Source of the DNA: Mesomycoplasma hyopneumoniae J
GTDB taxonomy: Bacteria > Bacillota_I > Bacilli_A > Mycoplasmatales > Metamycoplasmataceae
Length of the DNA stretch: 64,000 nt
Direction: 5' to 3'
NCBI RefSeq assembly: GCF_000008205.1
Contig: NC_007295.1
Coordinates: 620,001-684,000 of the forward strand
Part shown: positions 50,032 to 62,856 of the stretch, in pieces
Numbering within the stretch: position 1 is the first letter of the stretch
Layout: every line of letters starts with the position of its first letter
Position numbers and translations under genes: made by a program
Notes under the pieces: generated by a model
What the model was told of the DNA's origin: nothing
The model's database searches: none
The model's input: the letters and a program-made list of their open reading frames with translations, nothing else

Positions 50032-53000
50032 ATGCAAAAACCTGATTTTTCTAAAGCTTTTAAAATCTTTTTATCATATTCTTCTTGCTTAACTTCAAGT
50101 CTAGCTCTTTTATCCTGTTATTCTTCCTTAACTTCAAATCGAGATAGCAGAACACCAAATCAAAATGAAAACGAGTTAACTGACAAAAAAAACACAAATA
50201 CTTCCAATAGATTTAAAAATAACGTAATTTTGAGCGAAATTAAATATTTAACACTTGGCGATTCAATTTCTGCAGGGTTCAACTGGGACTATAGTTTTGA
50301 TTTTCGGGGTAATATTAACAAAAATTTGAAAATTAAAGGACTTTCATATGCAGCATTTTTTGCCGATTTTATTCAAAAAATTAAACCAAATGCAATAAAA
50401 TCCTTTGATAATCTTGCTCTTTCTTGAACAACAATTAAGGACTGGCTTTATCTTTTAGATTCTGAAAATGAAAAATTTCAAAATTTTGACAAGATACGTT
50501 TAAATTTTAATTACGAACTTGATAAATTAACAAAATCACCTTATGGAAAGCAAATTCGTGATGTTTTTGGTAATTTTTCTGCTAAAAATTACCCAAAATT
50601 AAAAGAAAAAATTAAAAACGCTAATCTTTTAACAGTCTCTCTTGGCGCAAATGATTTAATGGAATCAATTGATTTTAAAACAATTGCAAAACCCAACCAA
50701 AAAATTGCCACTAAAGCCGAAGCTGCTGCTGAATTTGTTGCAAAAATTAATTTAGCTATTGTTAAATTAGAAAAAAATTTAAATATATTTATTGAAAAAA
50801 TCCGAAAAATTAACCCTAATTTAGAAATAGTTTTAGTTGGTTATAACATTTTGTTTTCATCTTCAATGAAATTTTTTGATAAATTATTGACAAACGAGCT
50901 CGGTCTTCCTAATAATTACACAATTATTGCACTTAAGCAGTTAAATGAAGCGGTTAAAAAAGTAGCTCAAAAACATGGGATTAATTTTGTTGACCTTTAT
51001 AATGAAAGAAGTTGGTTAGACAAAACAAACAAATTCGCAAAAAATGAATTTGACATTCACCCTTCAACTAAAGGTTATAAAAAAATGGCACAGGATTTAT
51101 TATTTAAACTTGCCTTAGAGCAGGGTCCTAATTTTAAAACTGATTATTTTGAAAAACTAGACTGAAATCAAGAATATTTCGAAAGGGATTCTAACTGTTA
51201 TAAGCGAGTTTTAAATCTTGGGCCAAATTCAGAAATTTTTAAGACTCTAAGCATCGATAATTCAGTCAATAAGTTTATTACTAATAAATCTGAAATTGAA
51301 GAAATTAGTAGTGCTGAAATTGAAAAGGTTAAGAATTCACAACTTGCAATTCTTTCAAGAATTTGATATGAGGTGAGTTTTGGAACTTTTATTGATGGTT
51401 TTTTACGGTCAAATACTCAAATTAGTGAAAAATTACGGGAAATGTTGATTAATTTTTGGCAACAAAATGCAAAAAATAATCCTTCTTTCTCCAAACTTTT
51501 ACATCAATTTTTACAGAGCGATTTTTGACTTGAGATCATCGGTCGATTTCAAAATTACATAAATGACGTAATAATTAATCAAAATTTAGAAAAAGCCACA
51601 ATTTCAGGACTAACTAATTTCCTTTTTACCGACTTTAGTGAGAAAAAACTAATTAGCGTTTTTAAGGATGCAGTTAATTCTGATTTTGCCAGTCAAAATA
51701 TTAATAAAATTAAGGAACTAATTTTTATTTGTGTTTTTGGACAAAGTGCAATTCAGGAATTATTAATTAACAGTATTATCGGAATTTCAGCTGAATATAA
51801 AAGTGATTTACAGGTAATTTTTAGTTTTGAATCAACCCGAAATTTATTTACAAAAATTATTAATGATTTTGTTTTAGAATCGGCAAAATATGAAAATGTT
51901 AATAATTTTTTAGATATTCTTAAAATTTTCCTAGATAAACCAAAAAATTACGAAAATATTGTAAAATTCTCACGAAATTTTATCTCTGAAAGTTTAAAAC
52001 ACCGCAAAACTGTAAACTTTTTAGTACAAATTATTAACTCAAACTTTAATTTGAACCTATCTGAAGATGATAAAAATGCATTAATTAGTCTTTTACTTTC
52101 AGTTTCTGATACAATTATTCGCACAAAAACTTGAGAAAAGCTAAACAATGAAGGTGCTAAAAGTTTTTTAAATATTGTTAAAAATACTGATTTTAGACAT
52201 ACTAGTAAGAAAATTTCCACAATTTTAGGTAGTCAGGTTCAAGGCACTTATGCACTTTTTTTTAAAAATACTACAAATTTAATAAATTTATTGCATGAAC
52301 TTTTATCATTTGATTTGAGCAACTATCAAATTGAAGTACTAAAAAGATTACTAACAAAACTATATCCATTAATTTCAAAATTTAAATTAAGTTATTTTAT
52401 TTCGACAGATTCACCAAATTATAATAATTTTTCTGTTTTTTTCAACTCTGTTAAGGGTTTTTTAATTGAAAATTCTTTTCAAATATTCAACAAAATTATT
52501 AGTGAAGCAATTAATGATTTTGTTGTTAATAAACTTTTATATCAAAAAATTGGAAATTTAAATCGTTTTGGATTTGAATTCCTAAGAAATAATTTAGAAA
52601 AATTTGAAGAAAATATTTTTGATTTTTTAGCAAAATGTGTAAATAATATTGATTTTTTTACGAATTTGTCGGACTTAATTAACAAATCGCTTCAATCTGA
52701 AGGGCTTTCACAAAAATCAGTGCTAACTTTCTCCAAAATCATCAAAACTATTTTTGATGATTTTGGAGAAAAATATAAAAATAAACAATTGAATAAAAAT
52801 GAACAAGATGAAAATTTGATTTTTATTTTGGTAAAGGAAGCAATAAAAAGTTTTAAAAATTTTACCAACGATAATTTTAATAAATATAATGAGCTAAAAG
52901 TAAATTTAGAAAAAGCAGAAGATGAAAAAAATAATTCTAAAATCAATTTTTATAAGACAAAAATTGATGAACTTGAAAATAATTTGTCAATAATAAATTT

Positions 53001-55953
53001 CTCAAATTTTTTCCTAAAAAACTTAATTGAAACTGATATAAAATATAAAATTTTAAAAAATATCGCAAAAATTAATTTAAAAAATAAAATTGGTAGTCAG
53101 GATTTAATTTTATTTTTTAAAGATCTCTTTAGTAAATCATTTTTACACAAACAAATTGTTTCTAACCTGGAGAATAATAGAATTTTCGGAAAAGAAGGGG
53201 TTAAAAATTCTCTTTTAGAACTTTTAGTTAACTTTTTCAACTCAAATCAGGTAGAAAAACTACTTGAAAAATTTGTTGATTACTTTTTTGAATCTAAAAA
53301 ATTCGAAAAAACAACAGATTTTACAGGTTTTGTTACTAATTTTATAAAGGAACATGCTGAATTAATTGAAAAAATTTTCGGCCTTTTTCTTGGAGATACT
53401 GCAACCTGAAACTCACTCTCAAATTTTTTAATGTCGATTTTTCAAGCTTCTAAGATTAATTTATCTGAAAAAGCAACTACCACAATTTTGACTTTAGTAC
53501 GTAATATTTTTACAAAATGAAAAAATTCAACCTTAAATTTTGAAAATAACCAAAAAAAAGAATCGCCCTTAGTTATTCAAGCATTAATTAAAATTATTTT
53601 TGATAGTTTTTCTGATAAACATACTCTTACCAAATCAATTTTTGAAAGCATAATTGATAGTTTAAGTGTTGATATTGCAAATAATTATTATAAAAAGAAT
53701 GAAAATAGTTGATCAACATCAGATCAAATTAGCCAAAATGAAATTGCAAACTTATTTGCTGAAATTGCACAAACCGAAGCAATTTCCGAAAAAATAAAGT
53801 CAAATTTTATAAATATTCATTTAGAATATAGGGAAAAAATACAGCAAATTTTTGATGCATTTTTAAAATCTAATGCACTTGTTGAGTTATTTGACGGATA
53901 TTTTAAAATAATTGCAAAAGCCGAAATTAATGAGCCGCTAAATAATTTTTCATTGGTTAAATCATTATTTGAAAACCAATATTTTACCAAAATTATTGGT
54001 AAATTTATTATAAAATTGGAAAATAACGTTAATTTAAAACAAAATTTTACCTTATTATTAAGCAAAATTTTTAACGTTAATTTTGAAGAGAACGAATTTG
54101 AACCACTTTTTAAACTAATAAAATACATAATCCAAGATAATATTAACAATTACTATAGCAATGAAGAAGATCCTAAAAATTTTCTCTATAAAAAATTGAC
54201 TAATAATTCAAATTTATCCAGTGAAAATACTAGCCAAAATAATGAAAATTTAGGCACAGAAAATAGCGAAAATACTATAAAATACGGTATTTATTTTAAA
54301 AAAAATGCCCTACTAACCAAACTAGTATCTCTTATCTCTAAACTTGCAAACACAAATCTATCTACTGCTAATATCAATTTTATTTTAGAAAATGAAATCG
54401 GAAATGAAGAATTTATTATCGAATTTCTAAAACAAATTGGTTGTGTATTTGATAAAATCACCAAAACAGATCAAGAAAAAATTTGGGAAATTCTAGTAAA
54501 AATTTTTAAATCTAATTTCCTTAAGAAAGGAATTGAATTTTTCAAATTTTCTAATTTTAATAAATACAAATTGTTTGAAGAATTAAGCATACAGAAAAAA
54601 GAACAAATTAATTCAGCCCTTAGAAGTGCTATGGAGAACTTTCTTCCTAATCCAGTAAACAAACTTTTAATTTTTAGAATTTTTAATTTTATTAACCAAA
54701 ATCCCGATAAATTCAAAGAAATTAGAAAATTTTCAGGGTTATTAACTGAATTTCTAAAAGATAATCAAACAAGTTCTAATATGCAAGAGAATCAAAAGCT
54801 TACTGAAAAAATTGACAATTCAGCATTTTTAAAGTCATATTTATGATATTTAATAAATTTTTTAGTCAAAAACGAGGAATTTAGTCAGCTTATTGTTAGT
54901 CAAATTCTTGAATATTTACATTTAGATATTAAAGATGAAAAAAATTCTTACCTAAAAACAAAAGGAATTTCTAATCCAGAAGAAATAATAAAAAATTTTT
55001 TAAACCATTTTATAAATCTGGGATTTGAAAATAAAATAATTGAAAAAATTCTTGACCAAATAATTAATAGTGTTAAATCTGCCCATTTAGAAGCAAAAAG
55101 TAATTTTTTCGATAATATTTTAACAAATTTAAAATTATCAGAAGTACTAAATTTAGATTTACTTGTTAATTTAGAAGAAAAAATTACTGATGAAAAAACA
55201 CTAAACAATAAGTTGCCTCAACTAGAACCAAAAATTGATGAGCATAATTTAATAATAAATTTGCCGCAAAATCAGCAAATTCCTATTGATTCATTTGTTG
55301 ATTTTTTAGACCTTATTTTTCTAGCATCACCAAAATGAAATAAGGAAAAGCAAGCTGAAGTCTCCCCACTTCTAAAAGAACTAAACAATATAACATATAC
55401 TGGAATTTCATTTGCCGATTTGTTAAAATCTAACCAAAGGGATCTAAAACTTGAAGCGATTTCAAAGTTATTTTCAAAAATTTATAGTGAAAACATCACT
55501 AAGGAAAACTATAAAAATAGTGCTAGAGGTCGAAATTTATATAGATTTTTATTAATGTTACTTTTTTATGCTTATGAATCACGCATAAAAAATAGTCCAT
55601 TGAGGACAAGTGCCTTTTATGGGTCTATTCTTAGTTCATCCACTGCTTCGGAAATGATCCTAAATTCGCTAAAAAATGCAGGAAAAAATGAAAAAAATAG
55701 TCAAAAATATAGTGAATTTATCGATTTTTTAAAAGGAAATCCAATTAAAGTTAAGGGTTGATTAATAAATACATGGTATACCGCAAAAGATGTACGGCTT
55801 GATGATATGTTAACTTTAATTTATTATAATAATGAGGATAATCGGTTTAAAAACGAAACTGGGCAGGAAAAACTTAAAGACCAAATTCTTGAACAAATCA
55901 GACAAGGTCATTTCCCTGACAATTTTGAAAATCCAAAAATAATTTCTAAATAA
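50032..55953 (+). CDS. Giant lipoprotein with N-terminal SGNH/GDSL esterase domain
   Basis: 1973 residues in one code-4 frame. The signal peptide ends in a lipobox LALLSC (Cys29). Residues about 70-350 form an SGNH hydrolase: block I LTLGDSISAGF (Ser78), block III SLGANDLM (Asn207), and block V FDIHPSTKGY (Asp341, His343). It is therefore likely a surface-anchored esterase or lipase that could release fatty acids from host lipids. The remaining ~1600 residues are helical, rich in N, K, F, I and L, with repeating Leu/Phe-Asn-Lys patterns, a coiled-coil around 875-910 and no recognised domain. Such huge tails on a small enzyme are unusual. It is monocistronic with a terminator behind it. Confidence 0.85.
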
Positions 55954-55989
55954 GAAAAATTATACACTAAAAAAATTTATTTCAAAAAT

Positions 55990-56020
55990 AAAAAACTTCA
56001 GTTTATTCTGAAGTTTTTTT
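55990..56020. terminator. Two-way terminator between the lipoprotein and tuf
   Basis: Arms AAAACTTCAG and CTGAAGTTTT with a six-base loop, followed by T on the plus strand and by A/T-rich sequence on the other; it sits between converging genes and can serve both. Confidence 0.8.
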
Positions 56021-56054
56021 ATGAATATTTTAAATTATTTTTAAATATTAAAAA

Positions 56055-57263
56055 TTATTTAATAATTTCGGTAACTGTTCCGGCACCCACGGTTCTACCA
56101 CCTTCTCGGATCGAGAATTTGGTTCCCTGCTCAACGGCAATTGGGGCAATTAATTCAACGGTAAGATCAACATTATCCCCCGGAATTACCATCTCGCGAC
56201 CTGGTTCAAACTCGATTCCGCCTGTTACATCGGTAGTTCGAAAATAAAATTGTGGTTTATAATTTTTGAAAAATGGTGTATGCCTTCCACCTTCTTCTTT
56301 TTTAAGGGCATAAATTGCAGCTTTAAATTTTGTATGCGGTATAATTGTTTTTGGTTTTGCAATCACCTGACCACGTTCGATATCTTTTCGATCTACTCCA
56401 CGTAGGAGAACACCGGCATTATCCCCAGCCATCGCAGTTTGAAGATTTTTATTAAACATTTCAATTCCGGTGATTACGGTCTTTTTAGGTTCTTCGCGAT
56501 AACCCACAATTTCCACTTCTTCGTTTAGTTTAACTTGACCTCTTTCAACTTTTCCCGTTGCTACGGTTCCACGTCCTGTAATTGTAAAAACATCCTCAAC
56601 GGCCATCAAAAAGGGTTTATCCATTTCCCGAACAGGTGAGTCAATATAAGAATCAACTGCGTCCATCAATTCAAGTACTTTTGCCTCCCATTCAGGTTTT
56701 CCTTCAAGGGCCCCACGAGCAGATCCCCGAATAATTGGAGTATTATCGCCATCAAAATCATAAGAAGAAAGAAGTTCGCGAATTTCGACCTCAACTAAAT
56801 CAACCATTTCTTCTTCGCCTTCAAGTAAGTCAATTTTATTAAGGAAAACAACCATTTTTGGGACACCAACTTGTTTTGATAATAAAATGTGTTCACGAGT
56901 TTGAGGCATTGGGCCATCGGTTGCTGCAACCACTAAAATTGCTCCATCCATTTGGGCCGCTCCGGTGATCATATTTTTTATATAATCGGCATGACCTGGG
57001 CAATCAACATGGGCATAGTGCCGTTTGTCAGTGCTATATTCAATATGGGCGGTATTAATTGTAATTCCTCGTGCTTTTTCTTCAGGAGCTGCATCAATTG
57101 AGGCATAATCCTTTGCCTCCGCGAGTCCTCTTTTTGCCAAAACAGTTGAAATTGCTGCTGTTAGTGTTGTTTTTCCATGGTCAACATGACCAATTGTTCC
57201 AATATTAATATGTTCTTTGGAACGATCAAAGTCTTTTTTTCCTGTCGTTTTAACAACTGCCAT
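56055..57263 (-). CDS. tuf: Elongation factor Tu
   Basis: 402 residues, full length. It delivers aminoacyl-tRNA to the ribosome as a GTP complex. G-motifs are [21 protein letters not shown] and SARGALEG; the three-domain layout and the C-terminal [15 protein letters not shown] are standard. Start at 57263 with GAAAGG upstream. It is alone, with TATAAT at 57288-57293. In this species EF-Tu is also reported on the surface as a fibronectin-binding moonlighting protein. Confidence 0.98.
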   Translation of the reverse strand: MAVVKTTGKKDFDRSKEHINIGTIGHVDHGKTTLTAAISTVLAKRGLAEAKDYASIDAAPEEKARGITINTAHIEYSTDKRHYAHVDCPGHADYIKNMITGAAQMDGAILVVAATDGPMPQTREHILLSKQVGVPKMVVFLNKIDLLEGEEEMVDLVEVEIRELLSSYDFDGDNTPIIRGSARGALEGKPEWEAKVLELMDAVDSYIDSPVREMDKPFLMAVEDVFTITGRGTVATGKVERGQVKLNEEVEIVGYREEPKKTVITGIEMFNKNLQTAMAGDNAGVLLRGVDRKDIERGQVIAKPKTIIPHTKFKAAIYALKKEEGGRHTPFFKNYKPQFYFRTTDVTGGIEFEPGREMVIPGDNVDLTVELIAPIAVEQGTKFSIREGGRTVGAGTVTEIIK

Positions 57264-57287
57264 ATTTTTTCCTTTCGCTTATCATTT

Positions 57288-57293
57288 ATTATA
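57288..57293 (-). promoter_or_regulatory. -10 box of tuf
   Basis: TATAAT on the minus strand 25 bases before the tuf start. Confidence 0.55.
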
Positions 57294-57331
57294 TCGTAAT
57301 TATATTATATTATATTATTGTTTTAATAAAA

Positions 57332-57397
57332 CCTTGCAAAAAACCACCGCTGAATAGCCTTGCAACTATTTCCTATCCTTTTTTTGCAGGTCGGATT
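57332..57397 (-). ncRNA. Structured RNA candidate between lon and tuf
   Basis: On the minus strand an outer stem CCTGCAAAAAAA / TTTTTTGCAAGG encloses an inner stem GGATAG/CTATTC and a G-rich single-stranded part AGCGGTGG. The TTGCAAGG sequence occurs twice. It is clearly less A/T-rich than the surrounding DNA. A TATAAT at 57449-57454 could start a transcript through it; tuf's own promoter lies downstream of it. It could be a small RNA, the lon 3' end, or a terminator-like structure. Confidence 0.35.
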
Positions 57398-57561
57398 AAA
57401 AAAAAATAAACATTTTCAAAAATAATTTTTAAAATGATTCTTTTTATAATTATACCAAAATTTGAAAAATTATTTTAAGAATTTTTTTAATAAAAAAATA
57501 ATTTAGAAATTTTACTTAAAAACCGCAGTTTTTAAACTGATTTTATTTTTTAATAGTTTTC

Positions 57562-60174
57562 CTATTTAAAAATAAAATCATAAATTTGTTGATAAGTATC
57601 AACGGGAATAAACTGGATTACGTCTTTTACCTCCTGCGGAATATCGACTAAATTTTTCTCGTTCGCCTTTGGAATAAAAATAATTTTAATCCCATTTTTA
57701 TAGGCCCCCATCGTCTTTTCTTTTAGTCCGCCGATTGCTAAAACCTTCCCGCGCAAGGTTATCTCCCCTGTCATTGCAATATTATGTGAGACCGGCTTTT
57801 GCGAGAGGGCTGAAATTATTGCTGTTGCAAAAGTTATCCCTGCTGATGGCCCATCTTTTGGAATTGCTCCTTCGGGTACATGAATATGAATTAAAGTGTT
57901 TTCAAAATCAAAATTAATCCCAAAATCCTTGGCCTTTGACTGAACATAAGAAAGGGCAATCCGGGCTGATTCTTGCATTACATCCTTAAGCGAACCTGTT
58001 AGTTTAATATCGCCTCGTCCGGGAATCGTGCTTACCTCGATCTGTAGAGTTGATCCGCCAAGTGGTGAATATCCAAGTCCAGTTACCGTTCCAATTTGGG
58101 GACTTGAATCGACATTATCTGGATCATATTTTTCAATGCCTAAAAGTTCACGAACAAATTCAATATCAATTACAAAATTTTGATCTAATGTTTTCTCAAG
58201 TAATTTTACAATAATTTTTCTTACAATTTTATCAATTACTCGCTTAAGACCCCTAACACCGGCTTCGCGTGTATAGTGGCGAATCAAAAAGTCAATTGTT
58301 TGATCCTGGATTGGAAAATATTTTGGATCTAGAGCATTTTCTTTTAAAACTGCCGGAATTAAGTGGGATTTTGCAATCTGGATTTTTTCAATAAAAGTAT
58401 ATGAAGATAATTCGATAATCTCAACCCGATCAAGTAAAGGCTCAGGAATATCATAAATTTCATTGGCAGTAGCAACAAATAAAACTTGGGAAAGATCATA
58501 TTCTAATTCAAGATAATGATCCTGGAAAAAACGGTTTTGTTCAGGATCTAAAACTTCAAGCATCGCCGCAGATGGATCCCCTTTAAAATCAGCTCCCATT
58601 TTATCAATTTCATCAAGTAAAATTAAGGGATTGGAAACTCCAACTTTTTTTAGGGCTTGAATAATTTTTCCCGGAAGAGCGCCTACATAAGTACGGCGAT
58701 GTCCTCTGATTTCAGCTTCATCACGAATTCCGCCAAGGGAAATTTTGACAAATTCTTTACCAATTGCTTCGGCCACCGCCATTGCAATTGAAGTTTTCCC
58801 AGTTCCTGGTGGACCTACTAAAGTAAGAATTGGAATTGAATTACTTCGTACTTTACGGATTTTATGACTTAAAAATAAATTTGAATCAATATAATCTGAA
58901 CCAACTTTTTCCAATTCGGGTTTGCCTTCAGATTGCGAGCGCCTATGAATTAAGGCAGCAAGATATTCAATAATCCGCTTCTTGATTTCATCAAGTCCAT
59001 AATGGGCTTCTTCAAGTTTTTCTCTGACATTTTTAATATCAAGAATATCTTTTTTTACCTTTTTTCAAGGGAGAGCGACTAAAAGATCAAGATAACTTTT
59101 GGTGATATTTGACTCGGGCGAGGTTACTATCATTGACTTTAGTTTGTTTGTCTCTCGCATAATTGTTTTTGCAACCTCTTTAGGGAAGACTTTTTTCCCT
59201 AGTTCGGAATGAAGAAGTTCTTCGATCTCATCTTCATAACGGGAATCCTCCCCGAGTTTTTTTCTAATTGCTTTAATTTTCTCTTTTAGAATAAATTCAG
59301 TTTGTTGTTTGTCTAAATTTGTTTTTAGAATAACATTAATTTCATCTTCTAGTTTAATTTGCTCAGCAAATGTATGAATATGTTCGTATAATTTTTTAAT
59401 TTTTGCTGGATAAGAGTTATAAGAAAAAAGTTGGTATTTCTGGGGATAAGTCAGACTTGGCGAGCATGATAAGGTATTTGTTACACCTTTTATATATTCG
59501 TTTGTACTATATTCAGAATTAGCACCAAATTTATCAACAATTAAAAGTAATTCAGTTGGAATTCTAAAATTTTTTGCTTTTCGGGCCATCTCTAATAAAT
59601 CATTGATCAAATTTATATGAATTTCGGGACTTTTTATGGTTTCGCGGACAGGTTTTATTATAATTTGGCCAACTTTTGGATTTTGAGGATCGTTGATTAG
59701 CTCGACTAATTGGACTTTTTCGGTTACAATAAAATCTAAAATTACTGTTTGTCATTCACTTTTATCTGGACTTGTTTTTGCCCGATAACTCTGAATTCTT
59801 GCCAAAGAAGCATATTTTGAAAGCTCATCAAGGTCATAAATGCGCGGTAAAAGGCTATTTTCAAAATCACCAACTTTTCCATTAAGAATTTTTGCCTGAT
59901 TTTGAATATCATTTTTTGAATCTTCAAAACTATTAAAATCATTTCTTGGAAATTTTATAACACTAGAATTCTTTTTTTTAGTATCTTTTTCCTTCTCTTT
60001 ACGATAAACAATTAAAAAATCCTTATTTGTTAGTGTTGGTCTTGAATTTGAATGATAAAAATCTTTGAGAACTTTAATCGATTCCGGATCGCTGAAAGTA
60101 ATAGATTGCTGTAGGGTATTTTGAAAATAAATGTCCTCAGAAGCGACTAAAAAACGATAGGAATTAGTTGGCAT
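57562..60174 (-). CDS. lon: ATP-dependent protease Lon
   Basis: 870 residues. The N-terminal substrate domain carries an extra lysine/serine/asparagine-rich insert (about residues 60-115) not usual in Lon. The AAA+ module has Walker A GPPGTGKT (about 454-461) and Walker [11 protein letters not shown]; the protease domain has the catalytic Ser in PKDGPSAG (about 777) and Lys in GGLKEK (about 820). It degrades misfolded and regulatory proteins in the cytoplasm. A TATAAT (60246-60251, minus) precedes it. Frame continuous with TGA as Trp. Confidence 0.95.
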
Positions 60175-60344
60175 ATTTAAAAAATCTCCATTTTTGTTTT
60201 ATATTTTATTTAATACTTGATGACAAAAGTTGCTTAAATGCGATAATTATACCATAAAAAATCAACAAATTTAATTGCTAAAAAACAAAAAAGAAATTTA
60301 TTAGGAAAATTAAGTTACTTTTTTGTTCTAGTTAAAATTTTTAT

Positions 60345-61040
60345 TTAATTTTTTACTCTTTTTGATAAGAAATAATCAGCAATTATATAGATTGGCAAAG
60401 CCAAAAATGATTCCAGGGAATAATTTGCTAAATTAAAAGGGGCAAAAGCGCTTAAAATAAAAGTTCAATAAGAAAGTTTCAGCCCTCCAAATTTTTCCCT
60501 AATCTCAGACCAATGCTCAATCATTTTTAATAAAGAAATTGATTCAGTAAGTTTATATAATTTAAAATACACCGGTGTAATTAAAACGCCATTTAAATAA
60601 GTCATTAAAAATGTTGTAACCAAAACAGCAAAAATTAGTGCTAAAATAATAAAAGTTTTAGTTTTTTTTGAGTTTATAAAAATCTTTTTTAATAAAAAGC
60701 GAAAAGATAAAAAACTAAAAATATAAATAGAAGAAGCTAAAAATAAAATAAAATGACCAAAATAAACAATATCAATTCCGCCAAAAGTATTAAAAATTAG
60801 TCAAGGTCCAATTGAAAAACGAATTAAAAGGCAGATAATTCCAATCCCAAACCCCGAAATTAAAAAAATTGGGATAAAAAAAAGGGTTGAAAGATCGACT
60901 TTAAGACCTAGATTTTGAAAGAAGGGCCAGCTGAAATAATTATGCGAAAAAATTAAAAAAATAATCGAAAGTGAAAGTAAAATTCCGGCTACTGTTAATT
61001 TAAAATTTAAATTAGAACGCCAAAAAATTGAATTAGCCAT
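60345..61040 (-). CDS. Multi-pass membrane protein, possible ECF-type substrate-specific component
   Basis: 231 residues with about six membrane segments covering most of the protein. Size and layout fit the S-component of an energy-coupling-factor vitamin or nucleobase transporter, as found in other mycoplasmas, but I see no decisive motif. It starts 2 bases after the upp stop, so it is co-expressed with uracil salvage, which makes a pyrimidine or vitamin substrate plausible. Start MANSIFWRSNLNF. Confidence 0.6.
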
Positions 61041-61042
61041 AT

Positions 61043-61657
61043 TTAGTCACTAAAAAAACGATCCCCTGCATCGCCAATTCCTGGAATTATATATCCTTTA
61101 TTGTTTAATTTTGGATCTTTTTGACAGAAAAATATTGAAATTTGCGGATATCGTTCTAATATTTTATCAATTCCTACCTGAACTGTTAACATCGTTGCAA
61201 TCACTATTTTTTTATATCCTTTTTCAAGAATTATTTCAATTGCACGGATTAAAGTATTCCCTGTTGCTAAAATAGGCTCTAAAACAATCGCAACTGAATT
61301 AGGATTTGCTTGTGGCAAACTTTCAAAATAAGTCTGAATTGATAAATCTGAATTTCTTTTTAAACCAATTGGTGCAACTTTAGCATAGGGAGCAAGTTCA
61401 AGAAAGGAGTCAAGCATACCAAAACCGGCCCTTAAAATCGGAATAAAAACGAGTTTTGTAATAATTTTATGACCTAAAAATTCATGACCTAATACCGATT
61501 TAGCTCTAAATTCTTCTGTTTCTAATCTAGATAAAACTGGAAAAGCAAGCAATTTTGATATTTTTTTAATCGAATTGCGGAAATCTTTTAACGTTGTCAT
61601 TTGCCTTATTCTAGCAATTTCACTATCAATTAAAGGATGATCAACTTTTATTTCCAT
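61043..61657 (-). CDS. upp: Uracil phosphoribosyltransferase
   Basis: 204 residues from the ATG at 61657, which follows a clear AAGGAG; an upstream in-frame ATG at 61696 has no ribosome-binding site and is unlikely. The enzyme makes UMP from uracil and PRPP. Family motifs are KVDHPLI at the start, LVFIPILRAGFGMLDS, EPILATGNTLIRAIE (PRPP loop) and YIIPGIGDAGDRFF at the C-terminus. It lies between deoC and a permease on the same strand. A hairpin (61673-61701) sits just ahead of its ribosome-binding site. Confidence 0.95.
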   Translation of the reverse strand: MEIKVDHPLIDSEIARIRQMTTLKDFRNSIKKISKLLAFPVLSRLETEEFRAKSVLGHEFLGHKIITKLVFIPILRAGFGMLDSFLELAPYAKVAPIGLKRNSDLSIQTYFESLPQANPNSVAIVLEPILATGNTLIRAIEIILEKGYKKIVIATMLTVQVGIDKILERYPQISIFFCQKDPKLNNKGYIIPGIGDAGDRFFSD

Positions 61658-61672
61658 ATTAATTTCTCCTTT

Positions 61673-61701
61673 AAAAATTGTTTTTTTACAAAACAATTTT
61701 T
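61673..61701 (-). terminator. Hairpin between deoC and upp
   Basis: Arms AAAAATTGTTTT and AAAACAATTTTT around a five-base loop, ending next to the upp ribosome-binding site. It could limit read-through from deoC. Confidence 0.5.
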
Positions 61702-61749
61702 ATTTTTTTAAAATAGTTGTATTATAACATAAATTTTAAAAAAAATAAG

Positions 61750-62415
61750 TTAATATTCATTTTTTTTATCAGTCAAATTTTTGATAATACTTACTGATTT
61801 TGAGGTGCCAAACCTTGTTGCCCCAAGTCGGTAAAAATTTTCCATATCGGCTAGATTTGTAATTCCGCCTGCGGCTTTGATTGCCAATTTTTCGCTTTTG
61901 TTTTCTTTGATGATTTTTAAATCCTGTTCACTTGCACCTCGATAGGAAAATCCTGTTGAAGTTTTAATAAAATCGGCATTGGTTGAACTAACTAATTTTG
62001 TAGCATCAGCAATTTCATGAGGTGATAAAAGGGCTGTTTCAATAATAACTTTAAGAATTTTAGTGCCGATTTCCTTCTTAATTTGATTAATTTCGTTAAT
62101 GATAAATTGAAAATCCTTCTCTTTAAATTTACCAATATTCATCACCATATCAATTTCATCTGCCCCATGAGCGATAGCAAGTGAGGCTTCTTTTTGTTTT
62201 ATTGCACTAATTTGACTTCCTAAAGGGAAACCAATTACTGTTACAATTTTAATATTGGTATTTTTAAGCTCTTTTTTTGCTAATTTTACTCAAATTGGCG
62301 CAATACAAATTGCCCCAAAATTATATTTTTTAGCTTCTTCAATTAAAATTTTAATATCCTGAGAAGTTGCCTGTGGTTTTAAAAGTGTATGATCAATTAT
62401 TACGTTAAAATTCAT
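61750..62415 (-). CDS. deoC: Deoxyribose-phosphate aldolase
   Basis: 221 residues. It splits 2-deoxyribose-5-phosphate into glyceraldehyde-3-phosphate and acetaldehyde, using a Schiff-base lysine in [16 protein letters not shown] at the N-terminus, [18 protein letters not shown] and KAAGGI are further family motifs. It feeds nucleoside sugar into glycolysis. Start at 62415. It leads a minus-strand group with upp and a permease. Confidence 0.95.
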
Positions 62416-62856
62416 ATAAATTACCTAATTTTTCTTAAAATTTGCCCAAAAATACTATTTTTTTCTTAAAATTTTCATTTTTGTAAAAGTTTTTAGCTAA
62501 TTTTATTTATTAATTTTAGTTATTATACCACGTTTTTATACAAAATATTTATATTTTGGAATTTTTTGCTGCCACAGACATAAAAATTAAATCAATGATA
62601 AAACTATAAAAGTTGCTTTTAAAAAGTTTTGATAAATTTTATAATAAAAACTAATTTTTAATTTAAAAAATGTGGTATAATATAAATTAAAATCATTTGA
62701 AATTTTACACTTGTTTTTAAGGTCAAATTTTGACTTTTTAAAAAAAATAATTGGTAAAAATACTTTAAATTTTCTATTTGAAAATTCTTATTAAAACATA
62801 AAAAATATGGTATAATTTATACTTACCACGCGCTTTTATATCAAAAAGGAAGAAAA
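62416..62856. other. Divergent promoter region deoC / gyrA
   Basis: About 440 bases without a gene. Several TATAAT-like elements on both strands, including the gyrA -10 at 62811-62816 (GGTATAATTTATAC). Nothing else recognised. Confidence 0.5.
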
